A DNA stretch of 64,000 nt, taken from positions 2,294,001 to 2,358,000 of the forward strand of contig OZ246977.1 of NCBI GenBank assembly GCA_965232465.1, in the 5' to 3' direction. The DNA comes from G965232465 sp965232465 (GTDB lineage Bacteria > Pseudomonadota > Alphaproteobacteria > JAQWUY01). This document shows, piece after piece, positions 17,358 through 26,305 of this stretch. Within the stretch, counting starts at the first letter, position 1; every line of letters starts with the position of its first letter. The notes under the pieces are model-generated. The model made no database searches. It was not told the DNA's origin and saw only the letters and a list, made by a program, of their open reading frames with translations. Position numbers and translations under genes: made by a program.

Positions 17358-18599
17358 ATGACGAAAAGAACCAAGAAATTAAATACTAGACCAGAGATTA
17401 ACCCTGATTTGATCAAGCAACTATTGCAACAAGCCGAAGGGCAGGAATTGTTTGGTGCTGATGGCTTTTTTCAATCTTTGAAACAAAGCCTTGCCAACGG
17501 TATCCTTGACGGGGAAATGGAACATCACCTTGGCTATCAAAAGCACGATAAATCCCCCAAAAGTACTACAAATCGCCGTAATGGGCATTATGCGAAAACT
17601 GTTATCAGCGATGATGATACTCTAAATTTACGCATACCACGGGACAGAGATAACGATTATGAACCCCAGTTTATTCCAAAAAATGCTCGGCGATTTGATG
17701 GCTTTGATGATAAAGTTATATCCATGTACGCCCGTGGCATGACTATGCGGGAAATACAGCAATATATTTATGAGATTTATGGAACAGAAGTGTCCCATGA
17801 ATTGATTTCAACTGTTACGGACAAAGTCATAGACGACATTAACGCATGGCAAAACAGACCGCTTAATAGTATTTATCCCATTGTTTATCTGGACTGTATA
17901 CACATTAAAACCCGTGATACCCATGTTATTATCAACAAGGCGGTTTACCTAGCTGTGGGCATCAATATGGAAGGCAAAAAAGAAGTACTTGGCATGTGGA
18001 TTGCTAAAACCGAAGGGGCTAAGTTTTGGTTACAAGTGATAACAGAACTTAAAAATCGTGGCGTTACTGATATATTCATAGCCTGTATCGATGGACTAAC
18101 TGGATTTGAAGACGCCATCTGTTCCGTATTTCCACAAACCACCGTGCAGCTGTGTATTGTGCATATGGTACGCAACAGCCTAAAATTCGTCCCTTGGAAA
18201 GATAAAAAGCAAGTGGCTGATGATTTAAAAGCCATTTATAACGCTTCATCCGAGGACATGGCATTGCAACAGTTAAAGGCATTTCGGCAAAAATGGGACA
18301 GTACATATCCAACCATCGCCAGCAGTTGGCAGAAAAAGTGGGCGAGTATAGCACCGTGTCTAGCCTATCCCGAGCATATTAAAAAGGTCATTTATACCAC
18401 AAACACCATAGAATCCATCAATCGGCAGATTAGAAAAATCATTAAAAACAAAGGGGTATTCCCAAATGATACGGCTGTTAAAAAATCTTTATTTTTAGCC
18501 TTGCAAAATGCAGAAAAAAGATGGACAATGCCCATTAGGAATTGGAAACAAGCTTTAAACCAATTCGCTATTATGTTTGACGATAGAGTTAAACTTTAA
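17358..18599 (+). CDS. IS256-family transposase
   Basis: A 413-residue mutator-type DDE transposase. The catalytic triad is D179 (PIVYLDCIHIK), D245 (FIACIDGLTGF) and E352 (TTNTIESINRQIRK), with the C-x2-H segment of the family in VQLCIVHMVR. The length is normal and AAGGAG precedes the ATG, so the enzyme looks functional. A degraded second copy of the 3' region lies at about 50.73-50.95 kb. Confidence 0.96.
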   Translation: MTKRTKKLNTRPEINPDLIKQLLQQAEGQELFGADGFFQSLKQSLANGILDGEMEHHLGYQKHDKSPKSTTNRRNGHYAKTVISDDDTLNLRIPRDRDNDYEPQFIPKNARRFDGFDDKVISMYARGMTMREIQQYIYEIYGTEVSHELISTVTDKVIDDINAWQNRPLNSIYPIVYLDCIHIKTRDTHVIINKAVYLAVGINMEGKKEVLGMWIAKTEGAKFWLQVITELKNRGVTDIFIACIDGLTGFEDAICSVFPQTTVQLCIVHMVRNSLKFVPWKDKKQVADDLKAIYNASSEDMALQQLKAFRQKWDSTYPTIASSWQKKWASIAPCLAYPEHIKKVIYTTNTIESINRQIRKIIKNKGVFPNDTAVKKSLFLALQNAEKRWTMPIRNWKQALNQFAIMFDDRVKL

Positions 18600-18629
18600 A
18601 ACACTATTTACACAAACTTTCTGATAGCC

Positions 18630-19280
18630 TCAACCATTATCCAAAACATCAAGTGTATCTTGATATCTCTGACACCATGTACTAAAAGGTTTACTCTTAT
18701 TGCCATTCCTTAAATACTTATTTGGGGGTGCAACCTCATATTCAACCATATTTATGGTATCCCCAGTGCGATTTTCTTTTGTTTTATATCTTGCTGCTCT
18801 CGTTAGCCCAGTCATGCCTCCTGCTGAATATGTAGATTTCTTAACTTGAATATCGGCAACTTGATTACCTTTGATAATTTGAAAATCAATGCCTTTGTAA
18901 TCTAATTCGGCGGACATCTTGACATTTTCATATCCATATAATTCTCCACAAACATAACCACCTTGTATTTGGGTAATTAAACTTGCCCAAGTTCGATATA
19001 TGCGAGCAGGCAAACCTAATTCAAAAGTTTCATAGCTAAATTGTGTTCTATATAAAAAATCTTCAAGACAAGATTTGATAGGTCCTTTATACATTTTATA
19101 AAAATCTTCATAGGAAACCCAGTTACTCTTTTGTTCCCAGTAAAATTCATATATGGCGGGCAATGCCTGTATATCTCTTGGTAAATCAAGTTCCACAAGT
19201 TTAATGTGTGCGTATTTTTCACGATAAACATCAAGGTCAATAGTTGATAAAAAATTATTAAAATTTTGTAATTTGGTCAT
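18630..19280 (-). CDS. Type II restriction endonuclease-like protein, C-terminus truncated by IS256
   Basis: A 216-residue protein directly behind a DNA methyltransferase. A PD-(D/E)xK-like nuclease core is suggested by YKGIDFQIIKG followed by ADIQVKKST (about residues 130-152). It loosely resembles the MjaI family, which I cannot confirm. Its TGA stop spans the IS256 border (18630-18632). Joining the flanks across the IS restores an open frame of 17 more codons, ending at a TAA at 17198-17200. So the present gene lacks its native tail. The start follows the methyltransferase stop by 1 bp, with GGAAAT as ribosome-binding site. Whether the truncated enzyme cuts DNA is open. Confidence 0.7.
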   Translation of the reverse strand: MTKLQNFNNFLSTIDLDVYREKYAHIKLVELDLPRDIQALPAIYEFYWEQKSNWVSYEDFYKMYKGPIKSCLEDFLYRTQFSYETFELGLPARIYRTWASLITQIQGGYVCGELYGYENVKMSAELDYKGIDFQIIKGNQVADIQVKKSTYSAGGMTGLTRAARYKTKENRTGDTINMVEYEVAPPNKYLRNGNKSKPFSTWCQRYQDTLDVLDNG

Positions 19281-19281
19281 T

Positions 19282-20271
19282 TTAATTTCCTAACATCAAA
19301 TCATTTTGTTTATAAAGAGATTTTTCACTTTCCAATCTTTTTTGGGCTATTTCATAATATTTTTTGCTGATTTCGTAACCGATAAAATGGCGGTGTACCC
19401 CCAAGGCGGATACGCCTGTGCTGCCACTGCCCATAAAGGGGTCAAGAACAGTGTGTCCTGTAAATGAAATAAGGCGAATAATATGATTCATGATGTCGAT
19501 GGGCTTTAAGGTCGGATGGGTGTTAAAATTGTCTTTGTTTTGCCGTACCTTTGGCACCAAGAAAAATTTATCATATCCATCTTCGAACGGCTCTGTACGG
19601 ATGATATTGCCACATACCCTGCCCTTTGGGTGGGGGTTGTGTCCCACTTTTCCTTCGTCTGGGGCGTATGGAATACGGGTGTCTTCCAGATTTAATCCAC
19701 CAACCCCATATTTTAAAACATTGTTGGCAATATTCAGTCCTTTTTCCAGTGGTTTTTGTACCAATATAATCGGTTCGTATATAGGTTTAATACCATTACC
19801 CATACCCTTATATTGTTTGCCCTGCGGGCTGGTCGGGGATAACACTTTTTTCGGATGTGTTACATAATAATCCTCCGCACCATTTTTTTTGTATCCTTGT
19901 ACATATTTATAATCGCCGATGGCTTGGCTGTTAACGCCCAGTTGTTTATCAATATCAAGGGCTATGTTACGGCTTTTGGGCATACCATTTAAATACGCCC
20001 AAAACAGTACATCTTTGATAATAAAACCCGAATCCTCGAGTGCCACCATCATGCGGTGCATCAACCGTACAGACGAAAACACCGCCGCAAAGCCCCCCGG
20101 TTTTAACACCCGTAAACAATCCGCCCAAATTGCCACAGGGGGTAACGCCCTGTCCCAATCCATATTGTGATAATGAATACCATAAGGCGGATCGGTGGCA
20201 ACACACTCGATGCTGTTATCGTTCAGATGCGACAAGCCCAAACAAGACTCATTATATATGTTATATACCAT
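19282..20271 (-). CDS. Site-specific DNA methyltransferase (beta class, N4/N6)
   Basis: A 329-residue amino-methyltransferase. Catalytic motif IV DPPY (CVATDPPYGIHY) is near the N-terminus and the SAM-binding motif I FMGSGSTGVSAL near the C-terminus; this order defines the beta class, and the variable region between holds the target-recognition part. TTG at 20286 would extend the frame by five codons, but ATG at 20271 is more likely. Together with the following endonuclease it forms a type II restriction-modification pair. The methyltransferase is intact, so the host would stay protected whatever the state of the nuclease. The recognition sequence cannot be read from the protein. Confidence 0.9.
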   Translation of the reverse strand: MVYNIYNESCLGLSHLNDNSIECVATDPPYGIHYHNMDWDRALPPVAIWADCLRVLKPGGFAAVFSSVRLMHRMMVALEDSGFIIKDVLFWAYLNGMPKSRNIALDIDKQLGVNSQAIGDYKYVQGYKKNGAEDYYVTHPKKVLSPTSPQGKQYKGMGNGIKPIYEPIILVQKPLEKGLNIANNVLKYGVGGLNLEDTRIPYAPDEGKVGHNPHPKGRVCGNIIRTEPFEDGYDKFFLVPKVRQNKDNFNTHPTLKPIDIMNHIIRLISFTGHTVLDPFMGSGSTGVSALGVHRHFIGYEISKKYYEIAQKRLESEKSLYKQNDLMLGN

Positions 20272-20348
20272 ACGTACAATAAACAATATTCATAAAAAAT
20301 TGTCAATACTATAATCGATAAATGGGGCTGTAATCGGCAAATAGGGTG

Positions 20349-21305
20349 TTAATTGGCAAACGGGTCGACCGCATAGGTACTTAGGGGCGGGATTTTGGCA
20401 TCTGATAACTTGTTTTTCCACAGGTAATCCGCAAACATTTTATACCGTACTGTATCGAGTGCCGATGGGCTAAGCGACAATCGTGGGTATGTTGCCTGCC
20501 ACGCCAATTTGTTTAATGGCGTATCCAACATATCCGGTCTCCAAGAAACAAATATATCCCACGCTGTATCAGGGTTGTTTAAAATATAATGCGTTGCATC
20601 CCGAAGTGCCAAAATCAGCCGTTTTGTAACATCGGAAGTGCGGTTGTCGTTGTGCGATAACAATACCACTTCGTCATACAAGGGAACCCCGTTTTCTTCC
20701 AAATAAAATGCCCCTGTTTTTTCGCCCGCCAATTCAATTTCAATTTGTTCATAAGTGCGATATGTGCCAATCACCGCATCCACCTTACCGGTTAATAAGG
20801 AGCTGGCAATTGCCCAATTGATATTTACCATTTTTACATCATCTGGGGTCAATCCCCCCCTTTGTAAAAGTGTTGTCAACAACACATCATCAAACCCTGG
20901 AATAGAATATCCAATGGCACGCCCTTTTAAATCCGCAATGGTTTTAATACCGCTTTTTTGTAAATATACAAGGCTGTTCATTTGTCCGCTTATCATGGTT
21001 GCCACCCGGGATATATTCCACCCTTTGCCTGCGGATAATTGTAAATTAGGCTGATGCCCCAACGCATAATCGACTTTTTTTGCCGCCAAAAACTTCGGTG
21101 GATCGGCGGGATTTGCCGGTTCCAAGTACTTTACATCTAAGTTATATGTATCAAAAAATCCGACCTTATCGGCAATTACAAAGTTACCATAATTGGGATT
21201 CATAAACCACGATAGCATCACCGATATTTTGTCCTTGTCCGCCAACGCCATGCCCGCCCAAAGGGTACAAACGCTTATAACTATCATACGGTATAATGTT
21301 TTCAT
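20349..21305 (-). CDS. ABC transporter substrate-binding protein (NMT1/THI5-like)
   Basis: A 318-residue periplasmic protein with a signal peptide (MKTLYRMIVISVCTLWAGMALA). It opens with the NMT1/THI5-like pattern ISVMLSWFMNPNYGNFVIAD, as in ThiY-type binding proteins for pyrimidine precursors of thiamine; related members bind riboflavin, taurine or sulfonates. AAAGGAA precedes the ATG at 21305; 26 upstream in-frame codons are not part of the protein. No permease or ATPase gene is adjacent, so the partners must be elsewhere. It is transcribed divergently from a MocR regulator, which probably controls it. The ligand remains a guess. Confidence 0.85.
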   Translation of the reverse strand: MKTLYRMIVISVCTLWAGMALADKDKISVMLSWFMNPNYGNFVIADKVGFFDTYNLDVKYLEPANPADPPKFLAAKKVDYALGHQPNLQLSAGKGWNISRVATMISGQMNSLVYLQKSGIKTIADLKGRAIGYSIPGFDDVLLTTLLQRGGLTPDDVKMVNINWAIASSLLTGKVDAVIGTYRTYEQIEIELAGEKTGAFYLEENGVPLYDEVVLLSHNDNRTSDVTKRLILALRDATHYILNNPDTAWDIFVSWRPDMLDTPLNKLAWQATYPRLSLSPSALDTVRYKMFADYLWKNKLSDAKIPPLSTYAVDPFAN

Positions 21306-21360
21306 ATTGATGTTCCTTTCATAATATTTTACAGTATTTTTACTTGTACTATACCTGTAA

Positions 21361-21410
21361 AAATTGGTATTATAAAGACCCAATTATTTATTATTAAAAG
21401 GTACCAATTT
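21361..21410. promoter_or_regulatory. Inverted repeat between binding-protein gene and MocR regulator
   Basis: AAATTGGTA (21361-21369) and its exact complement TACCAATTT (21402-21410) frame the 111-bp divergent promoter region; a related half-site CCCAATTA lies between them (21380-21387). The right arm ends 6 bp before the MocR ATG. Such spaced sites are typical of MocR operators; autoregulation plus control of the divergent gene is the simplest reading. Confidence 0.6.
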
Positions 21411-21416
21411 TTTATT

Positions 21417-22838
21417 ATGCACTATTATTATAGCCAATTCTGCCGTTCATCCCCACCCACTGGGCAATCTGCACCCTTGTTTCAACACCTTTATGTATAT
21501 ATCAAACAAGGGATATTAAATGGAACTTTGTCCCATACTAGTAAAATCCCCCCTACACGGGAATTGGCACAACATTTGGGGGTATCCAGAAATACAGTAT
21601 TAACTGTAATGTCGATGTTAAAATCCGAAGGGCTGATTACCACTACCATCGGTGGGGGGACATTTGTGCAATATCCCTTATCCCCCCACCACACAAACCC
21701 ACCACCACCCGTACTATCCGAATGGGCAAGCCAGATAAAATCCCGCACCCGCCACCATACGGGAATTTGTGCATTGGGTGTTCCCGATAGCCAAAGTTTC
21801 CCCATTAACGCCATAAAAAAAGCATTTGGGGAATCGTTTTATACGGCATTGTCGCATAGCAACCGTACAGGACATACAAATTTTATTGAGCAAATTATGG
21901 CATTCGTTCATACGACCCATGGGATTATTGCCGATGCGGATATGATTATCCCCATACCCTCCACCCAATCGGGATATGATGTAATTTTAAAAACTTTGTT
22001 CGATAAATGGCATACAATTTTATTGGATTGCCCCTGTTATATGGACATAACCACCCTGATAAAATCCATGGGTATACGGATTATACCCCACATTATATCG
22101 CCCGAAAATCCACCCGATTATACCACCGCTCCCACCGCCGATGCCACCTTTATTACCCCCGCCCATCAATATCCATTGGGCTATACCATGTCCCCCCCCA
22201 CTCGGCTTGGTCTGGTGCAATGGGCAACCCAAAATAACGCTTGGATTATTGAAGACAGCACCGATTCCATCCACACCCCAACCCAAACCACCCCCTTGTT
22301 TAGCATGTGTCCAGAACATACTTTATTCATCGGGTCATTTTCCAAAATATTATCGCCCAGCATTAAAGTCGCCTTTATTATCGCCCCACGAACGATTGCC
22401 AAAAAAATCCGCACCACTGCCCATATATGCGGACAAGAACCCAGTGTATTTATGCAGGCAACCCTTGCCCATATGTTGCAATCAGGACGGCTGTATCGCC
22501 ATATTACCCAGACGCAAAAATTATATAAACATCGATTGAATCACTTAAAACAAACAGTGCCACAAATATTACCTATTGCCCATATCCCCGACACTGTACA
22601 AAGCGGATTACAAACCCCCCTTATATTGCCCCCCACCATAATTGATACAACAGTATCCCACGCCCTATATCAAGATGGATATGGCATAAAGCCATTGTCT
22701 TCATATTGCCATACCCTCCCCATACATACCCACCCCCACATATGTGGATTACATCTGGGATTTGGAAACACAGATACGAACACCTTATCAAAAACCCTAC
22801 AACATATACAAAACCACATACATCAAATGGATTTATAA
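21417..22838 (+). CDS. MocR-family regulator (GntR HTH fused to aminotransferase-like domain)
   Basis: A 473-residue protein. Residues ~20-85 are a GntR winged helix (IPPTRELAQHLGVSRNTV, then EGLITTTIGGGTFV) and the rest is a fold-type I aminotransferase-like domain. The PLP-binding lysine stands in GSFSKILSPSIK (about residue 310). MocR proteins sense PLP or amino-compound ligands and control vitamin B6, taurine or GABA genes. The ATG follows directly on a palindromic operator arm without a Shine-Dalgarno sequence, so translation may be leaderless or start slightly downstream. It is divergent from the NMT1/THI5-like gene. Confidence 0.88.
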   Translation: MHYYYSQFCRSSPPTGQSAPLFQHLYVYIKQGILNGTLSHTSKIPPTRELAQHLGVSRNTVLTVMSMLKSEGLITTTIGGGTFVQYPLSPHHTNPPPPVLSEWASQIKSRTRHHTGICALGVPDSQSFPINAIKKAFGESFYTALSHSNRTGHTNFIEQIMAFVHTTHGIIADADMIIPIPSTQSGYDVILKTLFDKWHTILLDCPCYMDITTLIKSMGIRIIPHIISPENPPDYTTAPTADATFITPAHQYPLGYTMSPPTRLGLVQWATQNNAWIIEDSTDSIHTPTQTTPLFSMCPEHTLFIGSFSKILSPSIKVAFIIAPRTIAKKIRTTAHICGQEPSVFMQATLAHMLQSGRLYRHITQTQKLYKHRLNHLKQTVPQILPIAHIPDTVQSGLQTPLILPPTIIDTTVSHALYQDGYGIKPLSSYCHTLPIHTHPHICGLHLGFGNTDTNTLSKTLQHIQNHIHQMDL

Positions 22839-23223
22839 TTGAAAATAAATATGGCTCTGGAGCCTCCTGTATGTATGAAGAGCCCCCAGATTGACGAAAC
22901 CTACCTACAGTAATAGCATATTCCTGTACTCCAGTATGTATGAACAGTTTTTCCGCTATATTTACCATCCTCTGTATTGCCGAAAGTAAAGGTGAACCTT
23001 ATGGCTTTTTCAAGATGATGATAATTAGGACGAAGAGATTTTACATTTACTGTTTGATTTTTCTTCACACGATTAATGGCCTGTTGTTTTGTGATACTGT
23101 TACCTGCACTATCAAATAATTTGTAAGCAATGCCAAAAACTGAGAAGTGGCCCCCAAAAACTGGACAATGATTTAAGTTTCATTTATATTTCATTTATAT
23201 ATAGAAATAAGGAGATTTATTAA

Positions 23224-23535
23224 ATGAGTAAAATACGGAAGAATTACCCTGCTAAATTCAAAAAAGAGGTTGTTTTGGCAGTATTGCGTGATGACACGCC
23301 GATATCGGAATTATCGTCTCGTTTTGGAGTGCATGCTACGGTTATTCAAAGGTGGAAGCGAGAGGCTGTTTGCTCTATTGAGGCAGGATTTTCAGGCAAT
23401 CTTGACAAACAAAAGCATGATAGCGAAGCCCATGTTAAAGAGCTTCATGCCAAGATAGGTCAATTGACGATTGAACGGGATTTTTTGTCGGACATTTCGG
23501 ATCGTTTAGGATTACAGGTTAAAAAAAAATGGTAA
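23224..23535 (+). CDS. IS3-family transposase OrfA
   Basis: A 103-residue protein with an N-terminal helix-turn-helix (YPAKFKKEVVLAVLRDD, then SELSSRFGVHATVIQRWK) and a C-terminal leucine-zipper-like helix. It ends in LQVKKKW just behind a run of nine A (23521-23529). The OrfB frame is -1 relative to it, so slippage on the A-run would give the full OrfAB transposase, as known in this family. Confidence 0.92.
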   Translation: MSKIRKNYPAKFKKEVVLAVLRDDTPISELSSRFGVHATVIQRWKREAVCSIEAGFSGNLDKQKHDSEAHVKELHAKIGQLTIERDFLSDISDRLGLQVKKKW

Positions 23536-24383
23536 ATTCTAATTCCCCCGATTTAAGTATTGTGCGTCAATGCGAGTTGCTTGGAATGAACCGTTCAAGT
23601 TATTACTATCAATGTAAAGAAGAGAGTGATTTTAATGTGGAGTTGATGGAACAGATAGCCCAGCAACATTTACAAACGCCTTTTTATGGTGCGAGGCAAA
23701 TGATGCGTCATTTAATCCGCCAAGGCTATAAGGTCGGCAGAAAACGCATCCGCAGGCTGATGAAGGTACTGAGGCTAAAAGCAATTTACCAAGAGCCAAA
23801 AACATCTACTATAAACCCGCAACATAAGGTGTATCCGTATTTGTTGAGAAACTTGGATATTAACCGTCCTAATCAGGTTTGGTGTACAGATATTACTTAT
23901 ATCCCGATCAAACGAGGGTTTTTATATTTGGTTGCTGTTATGGATTGGTATAGTAGGAAGGTACTCTCATGGCGTTTATCTAATACGCTGGATAGTAGGT
24001 TTTGTGTTGAAGCGTTAAATGATGCTTTGGCAAAATACCCCACCCCAGAGATATTTAATACAGACCAAGGCAGTCAGTTTACTTCCCTTGATTTTACGGA
24101 TACCTTAAAAGATAATGGTATTCGTATATCTATGGATGGTAAAGGGTGTTGGAAGGATAATGTCATAATTGAAAGATTTTGGAAATCATTGAAGTATGAA
24201 TGTGTTTATTTGCAAGCATTTACCAGCGGTGTAATGGCTAAGGAAAGCATAAGAAAATGGCTTAAATTTTACAACCAAGATAGACCCCATTCACATTTCG
24301 GTTTGACAACACCCGCAGAAACATATACAATGCATTCTCATGCAAAAGAAGTTCCGCCTACGGCTACACTTACTTTTACATGA
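23529..24383 (+). CDS. IS3-family transposase OrfB
   Basis: A 284-residue integrase-core protein. The DDE residues are the D of WCTDITYIP, the D of FNTDQGSQFT and the E of DNVIIERFWKSLK; an HTH_21-like region precedes the core. The listed ATG at 23529 overlaps the A9 slippage run, so the active product is probably the OrfAB frameshift fusion rather than a separately initiated protein. No internal stops are present and the element may be active. Confidence 0.92.
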   Translation: MVNSNSPDLSIVRQCELLGMNRSSYYYQCKEESDFNVELMEQIAQQHLQTPFYGARQMMRHLIRQGYKVGRKRIRRLMKVLRLKAIYQEPKTSTINPQHKVYPYLLRNLDINRPNQVWCTDITYIPIKRGFLYLVAVMDWYSRKVLSWRLSNTLDSRFCVEALNDALAKYPTPEIFNTDQGSQFTSLDFTDTLKDNGIRISMDGKGCWKDNVIIERFWKSLKYECVYLQAFTSGVMAKESIRKWLKFYNQDRPHSHFGLTTPAETYTMHSHAKEVPPTATLTFT

Positions 24384-25108
24384 GAATATACATATTTAAC
24401 CACATAAGTGAAGCTTAAAATAGGCTTAGTACTGTCCTAACAAAGGGGACCACCTCTCTGCTCCATCTGTTAAGCCAGTCGATGCATCTGCGATAGCCAG
24501 AGTAACATTATTCCAACCGCCCTTAACATTTTGTAATGCACTACGGATATCGTGAAAAGTACTAGAGAAAAATGGATTAAGGTTGGAAGTGCTCTTTTTG
24601 TCCCAAATTGCATGCCCTGATTTGGCGGAAGCGGTTTGCGGTTGTCTTTGTAAAGTTATTTTAAAGTCTTTTGCTTTTTCGCCACTGGTTCCGATGAATC
24701 CTGCTTCATATCGGATATTCTGGGGATATGTAAGGGTTGCAGTTATGGTACCAGAGGATTGTGTGCCTGTTATGGTACCTGTGGCAGGGTCGATTGTACC
24801 CCCCACAGGTGCGGAATTATAAACCATAGTACTCGTCCAAACGCCGTTTGAAAACCTCCAAATAAGTGTACCACTTGATGTCGGTGCCTTTGTCCGTGAT
24901 GTAATGGTAAATCTAGGGGTGTAAATGGGAACGCCTAAAACTCGTGGCATATGGTTAAAATGGGGGGCTGTTTTAGATCCACCTACCCTGTGGTTTGTTA
25001 AGACAGATGCGAAAGTCTTATGAAAAAATACTTAAAAAAATCTTTGACACCCTTCATTGTAATATATGTAATATATATAGATATTCATAAACAAGCCATG
25101 TACCCCCC

Positions 25109-26101
25109 TTATACCACAAATCCCAAAGCATCCTGTACAATAGTCGAGGTTGCCCCTTGTTTATGTATATTTTCTGACACATAACGCCGAAAGGCTTTTC
25201 CGCCTTGTTGGGCATAAAATATACCCATGAGATGTTTGGCACAGGCACTTGGTGGCACGCCTTCGGCAATTTGTGTATCCATATAATCACAATATTTTTG
25301 TACCACCTGCACCCGTGACAATGGGCGTTTAGGGGGGGTATTGTATATGTGTTCGTCAATGTATATCAAGGTATCATATGGCATGGTATATGCACTACGC
25401 CCCACCATAACCCCATCGACGCAAGATAAATGGTGGTACATATCCTCCAATGTTTGAATGCCCCCATTGATAAGTATTTCCAATTCTGGAAAATCCTGTT
25501 TTAATCGATATACAAAATCATATTTTAATGGCGGAATATCACGATTTTGTTCAGGGGATAAGCCCTTTAAAATCGCCACCCTTGCATGGACTATAAAGGT
25601 GGTACATGGGGATTTTTCCGCTACTGTTGCCACAAATTTTTTTACAACATCATATGTGATATCTGGGGTGTCCAGCCCGATTCGATGCTTAACAGTTATG
25701 GGCTTATCCGTATTGTCCGCACATGCCCGTACACAATCCGCAACCAATTCTGGGTGATTCATTAAAATCGCCCCTATCATACCATTTTGCACTCTGTCAG
25801 ATGGACAGCCCACATTCAAATTTATTTCATCATATCCATAATCATGGCATAAACGGGTGGCGTATGCCATTTGTGCCACATCGGATCCCCCTAATTGCAC
25901 CGCAATGGGATGTTCATCAGCTGTAAATGCCAAATGACGATTAATCATATTACCATAATACAATGCAGGCGTAGTAACCATTTCCGTATACAACACCGCA
26001 TGTTTACTAATAATGCGTGCCAAAGATCGATAATGGGTATCGGTCCATGCCATCATTGGGGCAACACAAAATTTTCGATTACATGGATAATGCATGACCA
26101 T
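25109..26101 (-). CDS. dusA: tRNA-dihydrouridine(20/20a) synthase
   Basis: A 330-residue FMN-dependent TIM-barrel enzyme reducing uridine in the tRNA D-loop. The opening FCVAPMMAWTDTHYR is the FMN phosphate end of the barrel. The catalytic cysteine lies in NLNVGCPSDRVQNG (about residue 98), and ITVKHRIGLD and GVMVGRSAY are typical of the DusA subfamily. ATG at 26101 or two codons later could start translation; no clear ribosome-binding site is seen. It is divergent from the sulfate reduction operon. Confidence 0.94.
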   Translation of the reverse strand: MVMHYPCNRKFCVAPMMAWTDTHYRSLARIISKHAVLYTEMVTTPALYYGNMINRHLAFTADEHPIAVQLGGSDVAQMAYATRLCHDYGYDEINLNVGCPSDRVQNGMIGAILMNHPELVADCVRACADNTDKPITVKHRIGLDTPDITYDVVKKFVATVAEKSPCTTFIVHARVAILKGLSPEQNRDIPPLKYDFVYRLKQDFPELEILINGGIQTLEDMYHHLSCVDGVMVGRSAYTMPYDTLIYIDEHIYNTPPKRPLSRVQVVQKYCDYMDTQIAEGVPPSACAKHLMGIFYAQQGGKAFRRYVSENIHKQGATSTIVQDALGFVV

Positions 26102-26208
26102 ATATATATATCATATGTTTATAATGGAATGTAGCACTTTTTGTTGATGGAAAAATTGTCTAATTTATACACAAATTTAGTGTAATATAAAATAAATAAT
26201 ATTTTTTG

Positions 26209-26238
26209 TTGACAAATAAATATTATATACTGTACAAT
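26209..26238 (+). promoter_or_regulatory. Sigma-70 promoter of the sulfate reduction operon
   Basis: -35 TTGACA (26209-26214) and -10 TACAAT (26233-26238) with 18-bp spacing and a TG just before the -10. It lies 68 bp before the cysH start. No Cbl/CysB-type site or riboswitch fold was recognised. Confidence 0.65.
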
Positions 26239-26305
26239 AGTGTTTAAATTCGGTAGTGATTTACTCATTATTATTTTAACACTATTTGTTATAAGGCGTT
26301 TTCAT

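Larger units (their letters stand above)
17259..18631 (+). mobile_element. Complete IS256-family insertion sequence with 8-bp target duplication
   Basis: A 1,373-bp element. The left end GGGTATATCAGAAAGTTTG and the right end (read inward) GAGGCTATCAGAAAGTTTG form imperfect inverted repeats of about 28 bp. The 8-bp target AACCATTA is directly repeated at 17251-17258 and 18632-18639, which defines both borders exactly. It carries one transposase gene and a 36-bp palindrome in front of it. The element landed in the 3' end of the restriction endonuclease gene on the minus strand. The intact transposase and perfect duplication indicate a recent, possibly active copy. Confidence 0.95.
23141..24459 (+). 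mobile_element. IS3-family insertion sequence
   Basis: About 1.3 kb with two overlapping transposase frames. The ends TGAGAAGTGGCCCCC (left) and AGAGAGGTGGTCCCC (right, read inward), each followed by a GGACA block, form imperfect inverted repeats; borders are accurate to a few bases. I see no clean 3-4 bp target duplication, so one end may have been altered after insertion. It interrupts the adhesin remnant. Confidence 0.85.
22901..25031 (-). pseudogene. Remnant 3' end of a second inverse-autotransporter adhesin, split by an IS3 element
   Basis: On the minus strand, 25031-24460 encodes a fragment closely matching residues ~2430-2600 of the giant adhesin at 35-43 kb (shared strings include VLGVPIYTPRFTITS and ATGTITGTQSSGTIT). 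It continues after the IS3 element at 23140-22901 with the adhesin's last ~80 residues (KLFDSAGNSITKQQAINRV, FTFTF, VHTYW) to a TAG stop. An in-frame TAA at 25034-25032 and the lack of any barrel-coding sequence show that the 5' part is gone. The remaining reading frame is otherwise open on both sides, so decay is recent. Confidence 0.88.

Noticed and set aside
23141..24459. Target-site duplication of the IS3 element
   Set aside because: Flanking triplets and tetranucleotides on the two sides do not match under either plausible border.
26102..26305. Possible SAM or other riboswitch before the sulfate operon
   Set aside because: The likely transcript leader is only ~60 nt and no conserved aptamer elements are visible.
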